Assembly: GCF_024198215.1 (NCBI RefSeq)
Contig: NZ_JAKCFA010000037.1
Coordinates: forward strand, 1 to 64,000
DNA: 64,000 nucleotides
DNA from: Myxococcus qinghaiensis
GTDB taxonomy: Bacteria; Myxococcota; Myxococcia; Myxococcales; Myxococcaceae
Direction: 5' to 3'
Numbering within the stretch: the first letter of the stretch is position 1; every line of letters begins with the position of its first letter. Positions 34,036 to 42,447 of this stretch are shown in pieces. Both the position numbers and the translations under genes were made by a program. The notes beneath the pieces were generated by a model. It saw only the letters and a list, made by a program, of their open reading frames with translations. It had not been told where the DNA came from and did not search any database.

Positions 34036-36213
34036 ATGAGCGAGCAGAACACCATCCGCTGGGACAAGGATGCCGACGGCATCGTCATCTTGACGCTGGA
34101 TGACCCCAGCCAGTCCGCCAACACCATGAACGCCGCGTACTTGAAGTCCATGCGCGCGACGGTGGACCGGCTGGTCAAGGAGAAGGCCGACATCACCGGC
34201 GTCATCCTCACCTCCGCGAAGAAGACCTTCTTCGCCGGCGGCGACCTGAACGACTTGCAGCGCATCCGCAAGGAGGACGCGAAGCAGGCGTTCGAGCTGG
34301 TCCAGGAGATCAAGGCGCACCTGCGCACGCTGGAGACCTTCGGCAAGCCCGTGGTCGCCGCCATCAACGGCGCGGCGCTGGGCGGAGGCCTGGAGATTGC
34401 CCTGGCCTGCCACCGCCGCATCGTCGCGGACGTGAAGGGCGCGCAGGTGGGCCTGCCGGAAGTCACGCTGGGCCTGCTGCCCGGTGGCGGCGGCGTGGTG
34501 CGCACGGTGCGCATGCTGGGCATCGTCGACGCGATGATGAAGGTGCTGCTCCAGGGCCAGCGCTACCGCCCGCAGGAGGCCAAGGAAGTGGGCCTCGTGC
34601 ACGAGGTGGTGGAGTCCGTGGAGGCGCTGCTGCCCGCGGCCAAGGCGTGGATCAAGGCGAACCCGACGGCGCAGCAGCCGTGGGACGCGAAGGGCTACAA
34701 GATTCCGGGCGGCACCCCGTCCAATCCCGGCCTCGCGGCGAACCTGCCCGCCTTCCCCGCCAACCTGCGCAAGCAGATCAAGGGCGCGAACATGCCCGCG
34801 CCGCGCGCCATCATGGCCGTGGCCGTGGAAGGCACGCAGGTGGACGTCGACACCGCGTTCACCATCGAGTCGCGCTACTTCACCGAGCTGGCCACCGGCC
34901 AGGTCGCGAAGAACATGATTCAGGCGTTCTTCTTCGACATGCAGCACATCAACTCCGGTGGCGGCCGGCCCAAGGGCTTTCCGCAGCACACGGCGAAGAA
35001 GGTCGGCATCCTGGGCGCCGGGATGATGGGCGCGGGCATCGCCTACGTCTGCGCCAAGGCGGGCATCGACGTGGTGCTCAAGGACGTGAGCCTGGAGTCC
35101 GCGGAGAAGGGCAAGCAGTACTCCGTCAAGCTGGTGGAGAAGGCCGTCCAGAAGGGCAAGTCCACGAAGGAGAAGGGCGACGCGCTCCTGGCGCGAATCA
35201 CCCCGACGGCGGACCCCGCCCAACTCAAGGGCTGCGACCTGGTCATCGAGGCCGTGTTCGAGGGCGTGGAGCTGAAGCACAAGGTGTTCCAGGAGGTGCA
35301 GGACGTCGTCGCGCCTGACGCCGTCCTCGCGTCCAACACCTCCACCCTGCCGATTACGTTGCTGGCGGAGGGCGTGAAGCGCACGGAGGACTTCGTGGGC
35401 ATGCACTTCTTCTCCCCCGTGGACAAGATGCCGCTCTTGGAGCTCATCGCGGGCAAGAAGACGAGCGACGCGACGCTGGCGAAGGCCATCGACATCGCGG
35501 TGCAGATTGGCAAGACGCCCATCGTCGTCAACGACAGCCGGGGCTTCTTCACCAGCCGCGTCATCGGCACGTTCCTCAACGAGGCCATCGCCATGGTGGG
35601 CGAGGGAATCGCTCCGGCGTCGATTGAGCAGGCGGGCCTGCAGGCCGGCTACCCGGCGGCGCCCCTGGCGCTGATGGACGAGCTCACCCTGACGCTGCCG
35701 CGCAAGATTCGCCTGGAGACGAAGGCCGCCGCGGAGGCCGCGGGCCAGACGTGGGTGGAGCACGGCAGCTACGCCGTGGTGGACGCGCTCATCGACAAGC
35801 ACGGGCGCAAGGGCCGCTCCACCGGGGCGGGCTTCTACGAATACGTGGACGGCAAGCGCGCGAACCTGTGGCCGGGGCTCTCCCAGCACTACACGAAGCC
35901 GGGCCACACCATCCCCTTCGAGGACATGAAGGAGCGCATGCTGTTCGCGGAGGCCATCGACACGGTGCGCTGCTTCGATGAAGGCGTGTTGCGCTCGGCG
36001 GCGGACGCCAACATCGGCTCCATCCTGGGCATCGGCTTCCCGGCGTGGACGGGCGGCGTGGCCCAGTTCATCAACGGCTACGAAGGCCCCAGCGGCACGG
36101 GTCCGCGTGGCTTCGTCACCCGCGCGCGCGAGCTGGCGCAGCGCTACGGAAAGCACTTCCTGCCCCCCGCGTCGCTCGTGGAGAAGGCCGAGAAGGGCGA
36201 GTTCTTGAAGTAG
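34036..36213 (+). CDS. FadB/FadJ-type hydratase / 3-hydroxyacyl-CoA dehydrogenase
   Basis: A 725-residue fused beta-oxidation enzyme. Residues about 1-190 are crotonase (FFAGGDLNDL, NGAALGGGLEIALACH, EVTLGLLPGGGG). From about 320 comes the NAD-binding dehydrogenase (VGILGAGMMGAGIA, then ASNTSTLPIT and GMHFFSPVDKMPLLEL with its catalytic His), followed by two C-terminal helical domains. Works with the upstream thiolase. FadJ-like in length; alpha-subunit of the trifunctional complex is the alternative name. Confidence 0.93.
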   Translation: MSEQNTIRWDKDADGIVILTLDDPSQSANTMNAAYLKSMRATVDRLVKEKADITGVILTSAKKTFFAGGDLNDLQRIRKEDAKQAFELVQEIKAHLRTLETFGKPVVAAINGAALGGGLEIALACHRRIVADVKGAQVGLPEVTLGLLPGGGGVVRTVRMLGIVDAMMKVLLQGQRYRPQEAKEVGLVHEVVESVEALLPAAKAWIKANPTAQQPWDAKGYKIPGGTPSNPGLAANLPAFPANLRKQIKGANMPAPRAIMAVAVEGTQVDVDTAFTIESRYFTELATGQVAKNMIQAFFFDMQHINSGGGRPKGFPQHTAKKVGILGAGMMGAGIAYVCAKAGIDVVLKDVSLESAEKGKQYSVKLVEKAVQKGKSTKEKGDALLARITPTADPAQLKGCDLVIEAVFEGVELKHKVFQEVQDVVAPDAVLASNTSTLPITLLAEGVKRTEDFVGMHFFSPVDKMPLLELIAGKKTSDATLAKAIDIAVQIGKTPIVVNDSRGFFTSRVIGTFLNEAIAMVGEGIAPASIEQAGLQAGYPAAPLALMDELTLTLPRKIRLETKAAAEAAGQTWVEHGSYAVVDALIDKHGRKGRSTGAGFYEYVDGKRANLWPGLSQHYTKPGHTIPFEDMKERMLFAEAIDTVRCFDEGVLRSAADANIGSILGIGFPAWTGGVAQFINGYEGPSGTGPRGFVTRARELAQRYGKHFLPPASLVEKAEKGEFLK

Positions 36214-36243
36214 CCGCGCGAATCTCACGCAAGGAGAAGTCCC

Positions 36244-37650
36244 ATGGCCCAGGGTTCCACCCGCCTCGCCGCTGTCCCGTCTTCGTTCGATGCGAAGGCG
36301 CTCGTCGAAAAGCAGCGTGCCTATTTCGAGTCCCGCGTCACGCTCCCGCTCGAGTGGCGGCGGGCGCAGTTGGAGACCCTGGGCCAGGCCGTGCGCAAGT
36401 ATGAGGCGGAGATCTTCGCCGCCCTCAAGTCGGACCTGAACAAGAGCGCCGAGGAGGCGTATCTCACCGAGGTCGGCAGCATCTACGGGGAGATAAAGAA
36501 CGCGCTCAAGCACGTGAAGTCATGGATGAAGCCGCGCAAGACACCAGCGCCCATCGTCATCCAGCCGGCGCGGGCCTATCAGTACGCGGACCCGCTCGGC
36601 GTGACGCTCATCATCGCCCCCTGGAACTACCCCTATCAGCTGTCGATTGCGCCGCTCATCGGAGCGCTCGCCGCGGGCTGCACCGCCGTGCTCAAGCCCA
36701 GCGAGCTGGCCCCGGCGACGTCGAGCGTGCTCACCCGGCTGCTGACAGAGGCGTTCCCGGAAGACGTCGTCACCGTCGTGGAGGGGGACGCGGAGACCAG
36801 CCGCGCCCTCCTCGCGGAGAAGTGGGACCTCATCTTCTTCACCGGCGGCACCCAGGTGGGCCGCGTCGTCGCGGAGGCCGCGGCGAAGCACCTCACGCCC
36901 ACCGTCCTGGAGCTGGGCGGCAAGAGCCCGTGCATCGTGGACCGGAGCGCGGACCTGGAGGTCACCGCGCGCCGCATCGCCTGGGGCAAGTTCGTCAACG
37001 CGGGCCAGACGTGCATCGCGCCGGACTACGTGCTGATTCCTCCCGAGCTGAAGGAGCGCTTCACCGCGCTGGTCCAGAAGGCCGTCACCGGCTTCTACGG
37101 CGCCGACGCGCGCACCAGCAACGACTACGGCCGCATCATCAGCCCCCGGCACTTCGAGCGCGTCTCGGCGCTCGCGGGGCACGGGAAGGTGGCCTTCGGC
37201 GGTGAGCGCGAGGCGTCCTCACGCTTCTTCGCGCCCACCGTCATCACCGACGCGCCCCTGTCCAGCCCGCTGATGCAGGAGGAGATCTTCGGTCCCCTCC
37301 TCCCGCTGGTGGACTGCCCGAGCATCGACGAGGCCATCCGCTTCGTGCGCTCGCGTCCGAAGCCGCTCGCCCTCTACAGCTTCGCGAAGGACTCGGCCGT
37401 CAACGAGCGCGTCCTCACGGAGACGTCCAGCGGCGGCGCGGTGGTCAACGACGTCTGCGTCCACTTCGCGGTGGAGGGTCTGCCCTTCGGTGGCGTGGGC
37501 GAGTCCGGCCTGGGCGGCTACCACGGCCAGTCGAGCTTCGATGCCTTCAGCCACAAGAAGAGCGTCGTGAAGCGGCCCTTCCTGCTGGACCTGGCCATGC
37601 GTTACCCGCCGTACGTGGGCAAGCTCGGCCTCTTCAAGCGCCTGATGTAG
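36244..37650 (+). CDS. Class 3-type fatty aldehyde dehydrogenase
   Basis: A 468-residue NAD(P) aldehyde dehydrogenase. General-base Glu in LELGGKSPCIV near 222, nucleophile Cys in FVNAGQTCIAPDYV near 257, cofactor loop FFTGGTQVG near 201. The C-terminal hydrophobic basic tail (PFLLDLAMRYPPYVGKLG) resembles membrane-associated fatty aldehyde dehydrogenases (ALDH3 type). It would oxidise long-chain aldehydes to acids feeding the operon. Last gene before a terminator. Confidence 0.92.
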   Translation: MAQGSTRLAAVPSSFDAKALVEKQRAYFESRVTLPLEWRRAQLETLGQAVRKYEAEIFAALKSDLNKSAEEAYLTEVGSIYGEIKNALKHVKSWMKPRKTPAPIVIQPARAYQYADPLGVTLIIAPWNYPYQLSIAPLIGALAAGCTAVLKPSELAPATSSVLTRLLTEAFPEDVVTVVEGDAETSRALLAEKWDLIFFTGGTQVGRVVAEAAAKHLTPTVLELGGKSPCIVDRSADLEVTARRIAWGKFVNAGQTCIAPDYVLIPPELKERFTALVQKAVTGFYGADARTSNDYGRIISPRHFERVSALAGHGKVAFGGEREASSRFFAPTVITDAPLSSPLMQEEIFGPLLPLVDCPSIDEAIRFVRSRPKPLALYSFAKDSAVNERVLTETSSGGAVVNDVCVHFAVEGLPFGGVGESGLGGYHGQSSFDAFSHKKSVVKRPFLLDLAMRYPPYVGKLGLFKRLM

Positions 37651-37698
37651 CAACGGCCCCCGGGGTGTTCCTCCCGGAGGCCGCCGTGCTTCACCTCC

Positions 37699-37732
37699 CA
37701 CCCGTGACAGGCCCTGGCGCCCGTCACGGGTG
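37699..37732. terminator. Bidirectional hairpin after the fatty-acid operon
   Basis: CACCCGTGAC (37699-37708) pairs perfectly with GTCACGGGTG (37723-37732); AGTCGTTTT follows on the plus strand. Lies between convergent genes. Confidence 0.65.
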
Positions 37733-37740
37733 AGTCGTTT

Positions 37741-39762
37741 TCAGAGCGTCTTCATGTACTCGATGAGGGCGTAGCGCTCGCTGTCGGTGAGCGACTGGGT
37801 GAAGTCGTGGCCCTCGTTGCCGAGCCCGTACAGGTGCGAGTTGAAGATCATGCGGGAGTTGATCTGCTTCTGGCTGATGGGCGGCGGCGACTGGTAGGCC
37901 AGCGAGTTGTAGTTGGCGACGACGTTCGCGATGTTGGCGAACAGCACGTCCAGCGTGGCCATCTCGTGACTGCACGGAATGAAGGGGTCATTGGCCGGGC
38001 GGTCTCCGCACGCCAGCGCCGTCACCTTCCAGCCGAGCTTGGTGAAGTCGTAGGAGGAGAAGCTCGGGTCGAAGCCCGCGTTGGTGCCCAGGTTGTTGGT
38101 GGAGGTCTGGATGCGCTTCCACACCTTGGGGCGGTCCGACGGCTTCAGCACGCCCCAGAGGGTGGGCACGCTGGAGTTGTGGAAGTACGGGGCGGAGGCC
38201 CACGCGCCGTAGAGCGGCGTGGCCACGTAGCCGAACGGTTTGATCCACGCGTTGGGTCCCTCCGGTGAGTACACGGGCCCCATGCCGGTGTCATAGGCGG
38301 CGCGCGGCACGCGGCGCAGGGCGCTGGAGATGGGGTCGTCGTAGAAGGGGCCGTGGTTGGGGTGCTCGTCGTTGTAGGCGAGGAAGGACGTGTTCCACGC
38401 GCGGCGCTTGCGCTCGTCCGCCATCAGGTCCTTGCGGGCCGGGTCCGTGCGGATGGTCTCAATGGGGGTGATGACGCCGGAGATGCCCTTGAGGCGCGGG
38501 TCGGGCAGGTATGCGGGGTTGGCCGCGTAGCGCGGCGAGTAGACGCCGTGGCAGCTCGCGCAGGAGCCGTTGCCCGGAGTCTTCGGAATGGTGGCGTTGG
38601 CGCCATTGGCCCACAAGTCGCGCTCGTGGAAGAGGACCGCGCCCTGCTCGGCGAGCGTGGTGTTGATGGGCTTCGGGTAGGCGGGGGGCGACATCGAGAC
38701 GAAGAAGTTGTCGTTGTCCTCGAACTCGGCGGTCAGCGCGCGGCGCTCGGCCGCGTTGCGCCCCAGGTTGGCGACGGCGAACGCCATCTCCGAGCGGACG
38801 TTGTCGGACGTCAGCGCGCCGTCCCAGAACTGGCGCGTCTTGAACGCGCGGTACCACCAGTTGGGAGCGCGGGACATGCCACCGGCGTGGGTGGGGAAAT
38901 ACTCGAGCAGGCTGGGCACCATGGCCAGCGAGTCCATGTCGAAGAGCGCGGGCAGCAGGTCGACGATGCCAATGGCGTCGCTCATGCCGCGGCCCACGCT
39001 CCAGGGCACCGGGGCAATCTGGAAGACGTTGCCCACCACGGTGGAGCGGAACATGTCGGACTGGATGAGGCCGGCGTCCAGCGCGTCGTTGGAGCGGCCC
39101 CACACGAAGCCCGACTCCGATTCCGTGCCCAGCCGCGAGTCATGGCAGCCCGAGCAGGTGGAGGCGATGGCGCCCGTCCAGCGGCCGTTGGAGTCGCGCT
39201 CCTGCACCAGGCCGAGCGGGAGCTGACCGCTGCCGCCGTTGGTGAGGTTGGGGTTCTCCCAGGGCATCGGATAGGGATTGCGGAACGGGGCCTTCGACAT
39301 CCCGTAGCGTTTGATGACCTGCTCGTCGAAGTCCGAGGGGCGGAACAGATAGCCCCACAGCGTGTACATGCTGTAGTACGCGGTCGCCGTCGAGAAGGGC
39401 TGGAAGTACGCCCGCGTCTCGATGTTCTTCTTTCCACGGGCGACGCTCGCGCGGAACTCGCCGCAGTTCTTCGGGTTCGGCGCCAGCGTCGTCACGAACG
39501 GCGGCGGAGGGTTGTGCAGGTCCACCCAGTACGCGTTGAACTGCACCGCGGCGCCCGGCTTGTTGACGCCCGGGACGACGAGGGTTCGGGGGTCCACCGG
39601 CAACAGCGTGGAATCCGGCTGGCCCTGACACGCCGACCCGAACGGAGAACGGTTGGCCGTCATATCCAACAACGGCGGGTCCGCGGCCTCCGCCCGGGTG
39701 ACGACCAGGGCCAGCAGCAAGGAACTCGATAAAGCCCACTGACGACTTCGGTGCAGTCGCAT
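37741..39762 (-). CDS. Secreted diheme cytochrome c, RoxA/RoxB (rubber oxygenase)-like
   Basis: A 673-residue exported protein (signal MRLHRSRQWALSSSLLLALVV, cleavage near AEAADPP). Two heme-binding motifs, CSGCH at 203-207 and CASCH at 401-405, are about 198 residues apart. Total length and heme spacing closely match RoxA-type rubber oxygenases (from memory about 678 residues, hemes near 191 and 390), which occur in myxobacteria and cleave polyisoprene outside the cell. MauG/cytochrome-c-peroxidase-type enzymes are the alternative. ATG 39762 has GGAGGG upstream. A possible promoter TTGTGC-N17-TAAGTA lies at 39808-39836 (minus strand). Confidence 0.65.
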   Translation of the reverse strand: MRLHRSRQWALSSSLLLALVVTRAEAADPPLLDMTANRSPFGSACQGQPDSTLLPVDPRTLVVPGVNKPGAAVQFNAYWVDLHNPPPPFVTTLAPNPKNCGEFRASVARGKKNIETRAYFQPFSTATAYYSMYTLWGYLFRPSDFDEQVIKRYGMSKAPFRNPYPMPWENPNLTNGGSGQLPLGLVQERDSNGRWTGAIASTCSGCHDSRLGTESESGFVWGRSNDALDAGLIQSDMFRSTVVGNVFQIAPVPWSVGRGMSDAIGIVDLLPALFDMDSLAMVPSLLEYFPTHAGGMSRAPNWWYRAFKTRQFWDGALTSDNVRSEMAFAVANLGRNAAERRALTAEFEDNDNFFVSMSPPAYPKPINTTLAEQGAVLFHERDLWANGANATIPKTPGNGSCASCHGVYSPRYAANPAYLPDPRLKGISGVITPIETIRTDPARKDLMADERKRRAWNTSFLAYNDEHPNHGPFYDDPISSALRRVPRAAYDTGMGPVYSPEGPNAWIKPFGYVATPLYGAWASAPYFHNSSVPTLWGVLKPSDRPKVWKRIQTSTNNLGTNAGFDPSFSSYDFTKLGWKVTALACGDRPANDPFIPCSHEMATLDVLFANIANVVANYNSLAYQSPPPISQKQINSRMIFNSHLYGLGNEGHDFTQSLTDSERYALIEYMKTL

Positions 39763-40117
39763 GCGCACAGCCCTCCACTTCTTATTGGCACACTGACAAC
39801 AGCACGTTACTTAGGCCCCGGAGTGCGGGCGCACAATACGCAGCGCGTCAGCGAATCCGGGGTTTGGAGGGTTTGGGGGACCTAACGACGCGTGGATACA
39901 GGTGTTTTCGCGCGCTCTACGTCATCGGCAGCCGCCACTCGCCGGGCGTCACTCCCAAAACAATTCCAATCAAGGCCACCTGAGCGCGCGACAGGACAAT
40001 TCCTCCCACCTTGCCGGACTTGTGCCCACGCTTGCCTTTGACTTTCCGTGCCCTGACAGCTCCTCAATCCCTGCATTCCGAGCCATAATGCCAACATCGC
40101 TGTCGGGGAGGCTCGCG
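39763..40117. other. 355-base divergent intergenic region
   Basis: Between the RoxA-like gene and the methyltransferase. It holds the weak minus-strand promoter described for the RoxA-like gene and an in-frame upstream ATG (40088) for the methyltransferase. Nothing else recognised. Confidence 0.4.
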
Positions 40118-41086
40118 ATGTTCAATGTCATGCAGGTCGCAAGGCAGCTCAAGAGCGCGGTGCTGGCGGACCCGGAGCGCTTCTATACGAACGAGACGGG
40201 CGCCTGGGTGACCGGGCTTCCAACACCGCAAGAGATTCGTGTCAGCACTGGACGGGAGCCCTTCTGGATCAACCTGGGCTACTGGCGGGACGTGGAGCGG
40301 GTGGACGAGACGAACTGCGAGCGCGTGGGCGAGCTGTTCATGGCGGCCCAGGCGCAGATGGCGCACCTGCTGGCGCGGACGGCGCGGCTGAGCGAGCGCG
40401 ACGCGGTGCTGGACTGCGGCTTCGGCTATGCGGACCAGGACATCCTCTGGGCGGAGGCCTATCGCCCCGCGCGCATCGTCGGGGTCAACGTCACGCCCAA
40501 GCAGGTCCATATCGGACGGGAGCGCGTGCGGCTCACGGGGCTGGACGCCGTGGTGAAGCTGGAGCTGGGCTCGGCGACGCAGCTTCCCTTCGGCGCGGGA
40601 GAGTTCGACGTCGTCTTCGCCCTGGAGTCCGCGATGCACTTCCGGACGCGCGGCGACTTCCTGCGCGAGGCGTTCCGGGTGCTGCGCCCGGGCGGGCGCC
40701 TGGTCATGGCGGACATGTGCCAGAAGACGGACCGCGAGACGGGCACGGGGCTGCGCCGCCGCCTGCGTCACCGCTACTGGCGCGGCAGGATTGCCTTCCC
40801 CGAGGCCAATGTCTGGACGACCCAGCGCTACCTCTCCGAGCTGCGACAGGTCGGCTTCCAGCAGGCCCGACTGGACTCCATCGCCTCGGATGTCTACCCC
40901 GCCGTCAACACCGCGCTGGCCGCGCTCAGGGGCATGACGGCCGCCGAGAAGCAGCCCGGCAGCGTCACCGTCGCCAAGGTGCGCGAGGACGTCCAGCGCG
41001 CGCGGCAGATGGAGTTCGAGCAGCTCCAGTGGCTCACGCTGTTCAACTGCGACGAATACGCGGTGGTCTACGCGGAGAAGCCCTGA
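40118..41086 (+). CDS. Class I SAM-dependent methyltransferase
   Basis: A 322-residue methyltransferase. SAM-binding motif I is VLDCGFGYADQD near 97, followed by IVGVNVTPKQ; FDVVFALESAMHFR near 163 and LRPGGRLVMADM near 187 complete the Methyltransf_11 fold. Substrate unknown; relatives methylate O, N or C of natural products. The start at 40118 follows GGGGAGG; 40088 is the alternative. It is convergent with the encapsulin gene and may belong to the same biosynthetic locus. Confidence 0.8.
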   Translation: MFNVMQVARQLKSAVLADPERFYTNETGAWVTGLPTPQEIRVSTGREPFWINLGYWRDVERVDETNCERVGELFMAAQAQMAHLLARTARLSERDAVLDCGFGYADQDILWAEAYRPARIVGVNVTPKQVHIGRERVRLTGLDAVVKLELGSATQLPFGAGEFDVVFALESAMHFRTRGDFLREAFRVLRPGGRLVMADMCQKTDRETGTGLRRRLRHRYWRGRIAFPEANVWTTQRYLSELRQVGFQQARLDSIASDVYPAVNTALAALRGMTAAEKQPGSVTVAKVREDVQRARQMEFEQLQWLTLFNCDEYAVVYAEKP

Positions 41087-41100
41087 GCCGAGCACTTCGG

Positions 41101-41141
41101 CACCCGCCGTCCGGAAGGCAGTGACTCCAGACGGTGGGGTG
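41101..41141. terminator. Imperfect hairpin between methyltransferase and encapsulin genes
   Basis: CACCCGCCGTC (41101-41111) pairs, with one bulge or mismatch, with GACGGTGGGGTG (41130-41141). Lies between the convergent genes. Confidence 0.35.
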
Positions 41142-41154
41142 GCCGGCGCCTGCG

Positions 41155-42018
41155 TCAGACGAGCGAGGCGACGTAGAAGTGCGTCGGCAGGTGGACGACG
41201 AGCGCGGTGTGAATCTCGCCGCACACGGCCAGGCCCTCGCGCGGGAAGATGCCCGGAGGCGCCTCCGCGAAGCGGATGGAGGAGCGGCCACTGTCGAAAA
41301 TGGTCGCGGCCGCGGTGAAGTCCCCGACGATGACCTGCCCGGGGTCCACCATGCGCGCGCGGGCGATGCGCACGCCCATCGCGGTCAGGTCCGCCAGCAG
41401 TCCGCCGCGTCCCACGAAGTACCGGTAGTAGTCCGCCGGATTGACGAGGATGCCGTCGGCGCTGCCGCCCATCTGCTCCACCCTGTCGCACGCGGCGAGC
41501 AGCGACGAGACAGGGTCCGAGAGCGCGGGCAGGCGGGCAATCCCTGGCGTCTCCAGCAGTCCACGCACCCGCTCTCCTCCGCGTCCGCGCGCGAGCGCCT
41601 GGTTCTCCGCGGTGCACAGCCGCACCAGCAGCCGGAAGTCGATGAACGTCGCCAGCGTCTCCGGGTCATCGAGCAGCGCCGGAGGCACTTGAATCCAGGC
41701 CGTCGTCGGCTTGAGCGTCGCCAGGTCCGTGTGGAACTCGAACGCGGCCTCGGGTCGCAGGCCCACGTCCTCCACCGCCACGGTGGGCGCCGTCTTCGGC
41801 GGGGTCTCGTGCCAGTACTTCACCTTGGCACCGTCCGCCTTCGCGACCTTGAACAAGGCGCGCACGGCGATGCGCGGACGTCGCTTGAAGCCCGGGAACG
41901 CCTCGGTGATGGTGTGAGGGAACTCCACCGAGGCCTTTGCGCCCTGCGTGGCGACCGCCTGGGCGAAGACCCTTCCGGGCGAGAGAACGGGTTGCTCTAC
42001 TGTCTCGTTCGCGCTCAT
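41155..42018 (-). CDS. Encapsulin shell protein (HK97 capsid fold, probable family 3 type)
   Basis: A 287-residue protein with hallmarks of the HK97 major-capsid fold: ADGILVNPADYYR near 194, VIVGDFTAAATIFD near 233, the 'SSIRF' strand and the final HLPTHFYVASLV, matching the capsid end 'v..P.aF..'. No phage genes surround it, so it is read as an encapsulin, which self-assembles into a protein nanocompartment. Family 3 encapsulins are known from natural-product gene clusters, including in myxobacteria, and an NRPS lies close by. It starts 13 bases after the LysW-like stop, so the two form an operon; the carrier protein or a pathway enzyme is the likely cargo (inference). Confidence 0.75.
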   Translation of the reverse strand: MSANETVEQPVLSPGRVFAQAVATQGAKASVEFPHTITEAFPGFKRRPRIAVRALFKVAKADGAKVKYWHETPPKTAPTVAVEDVGLRPEAAFEFHTDLATLKPTTAWIQVPPALLDDPETLATFIDFRLLVRLCTAENQALARGRGGERVRGLLETPGIARLPALSDPVSSLLAACDRVEQMGGSADGILVNPADYYRYFVGRGGLLADLTAMGVRIARARMVDPGQVIVGDFTAAATIFDSGRSSIRFAEAPPGIFPREGLAVCGEIHTALVVHLPTHFYVASLV

Positions 42019-42031
42019 GTGGATCCAGGGC

Positions 42032-42229
42032 CTACTCGCCCCAGTCCTCCTCTACCTCGGGTGCCTCTTCGAGCCGCAGTGGATTGAGGCCCACCACCTC
42101 CAGCTCACCGTCACAGCCCGTGCATGTGAGGACCTCTCCCTGCACACGGCCCGTGCCATCGATGGGCTGAGAACACGTGGGACACAGAGCCTGCCCGGTC
42201 TCTTCCGACTGCTTCGTCAGTGCTTGCAT
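42032..42229 (-). CDS. LysW-like amino-group carrier protein (AmCP)
   Basis: A 65-residue acidic protein with a zinc ribbon, CPTC (16-19) and CTGC (36-39), followed by LEVVGLNPL and the C-terminus EEDWGE. The terminal EDWGE with a final Glu is the LysW hallmark: the amino group of alpha-aminoadipate or glutamate is joined to that Glu by an ATP-grasp ligase (LysX), protecting it during later steps. No LysX is in this window. AAGGAG precedes the ATG. Directly upstream of the encapsulin gene. AmCPs are also used in some natural-product pathways to build unusual amino acids. Confidence 0.85.
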   Translation of the reverse strand: MQALTKQSEETGQALCPTCSQPIDGTGRVQGEVLTCTGCDGELEVVGLNPLRLEEAPEVEEDWGE

Positions 42230-42250
42230 GCCCTTGCTCCTTGTTCAACC

Positions 42251-42271
42251 GCCGTCGCTGTCGCTGACGGC
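42251..42271. promoter_or_regulatory. Inverted repeat ahead of the AmCP-encapsulin operon
   Basis: GCCGTC-N9-GACGGC, about 20 bases upstream of the LysW-like start and in the gap shared with the divergent MFS gene. Could be an operator or a leader hairpin. Confidence 0.3.
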
Positions 42272-42447
42272 AACGGGTTCATGGGGCGCGATGTTTCACA
42301 CCCTCCCTGAGTCCCAGGCGCGTGCAGTCTGGGAGCCTTCTCCGCCCTCGTCAAGGCAAGCTGGGAAAGGCTCGCGAGTGCAGCAAGGCGGCATTTCTCA
42401 GCTGACTCGGCACGAGCGATTTCTGTGCTCCACTGTCGCCACGTCCC

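Noticed and set aside
41155-42018. Capsid-like gene as a prophage remnant
   Set aside because: No portal, terminase, tail or integrase genes nearby; context is a natural-product locus, so encapsulin is more likely.
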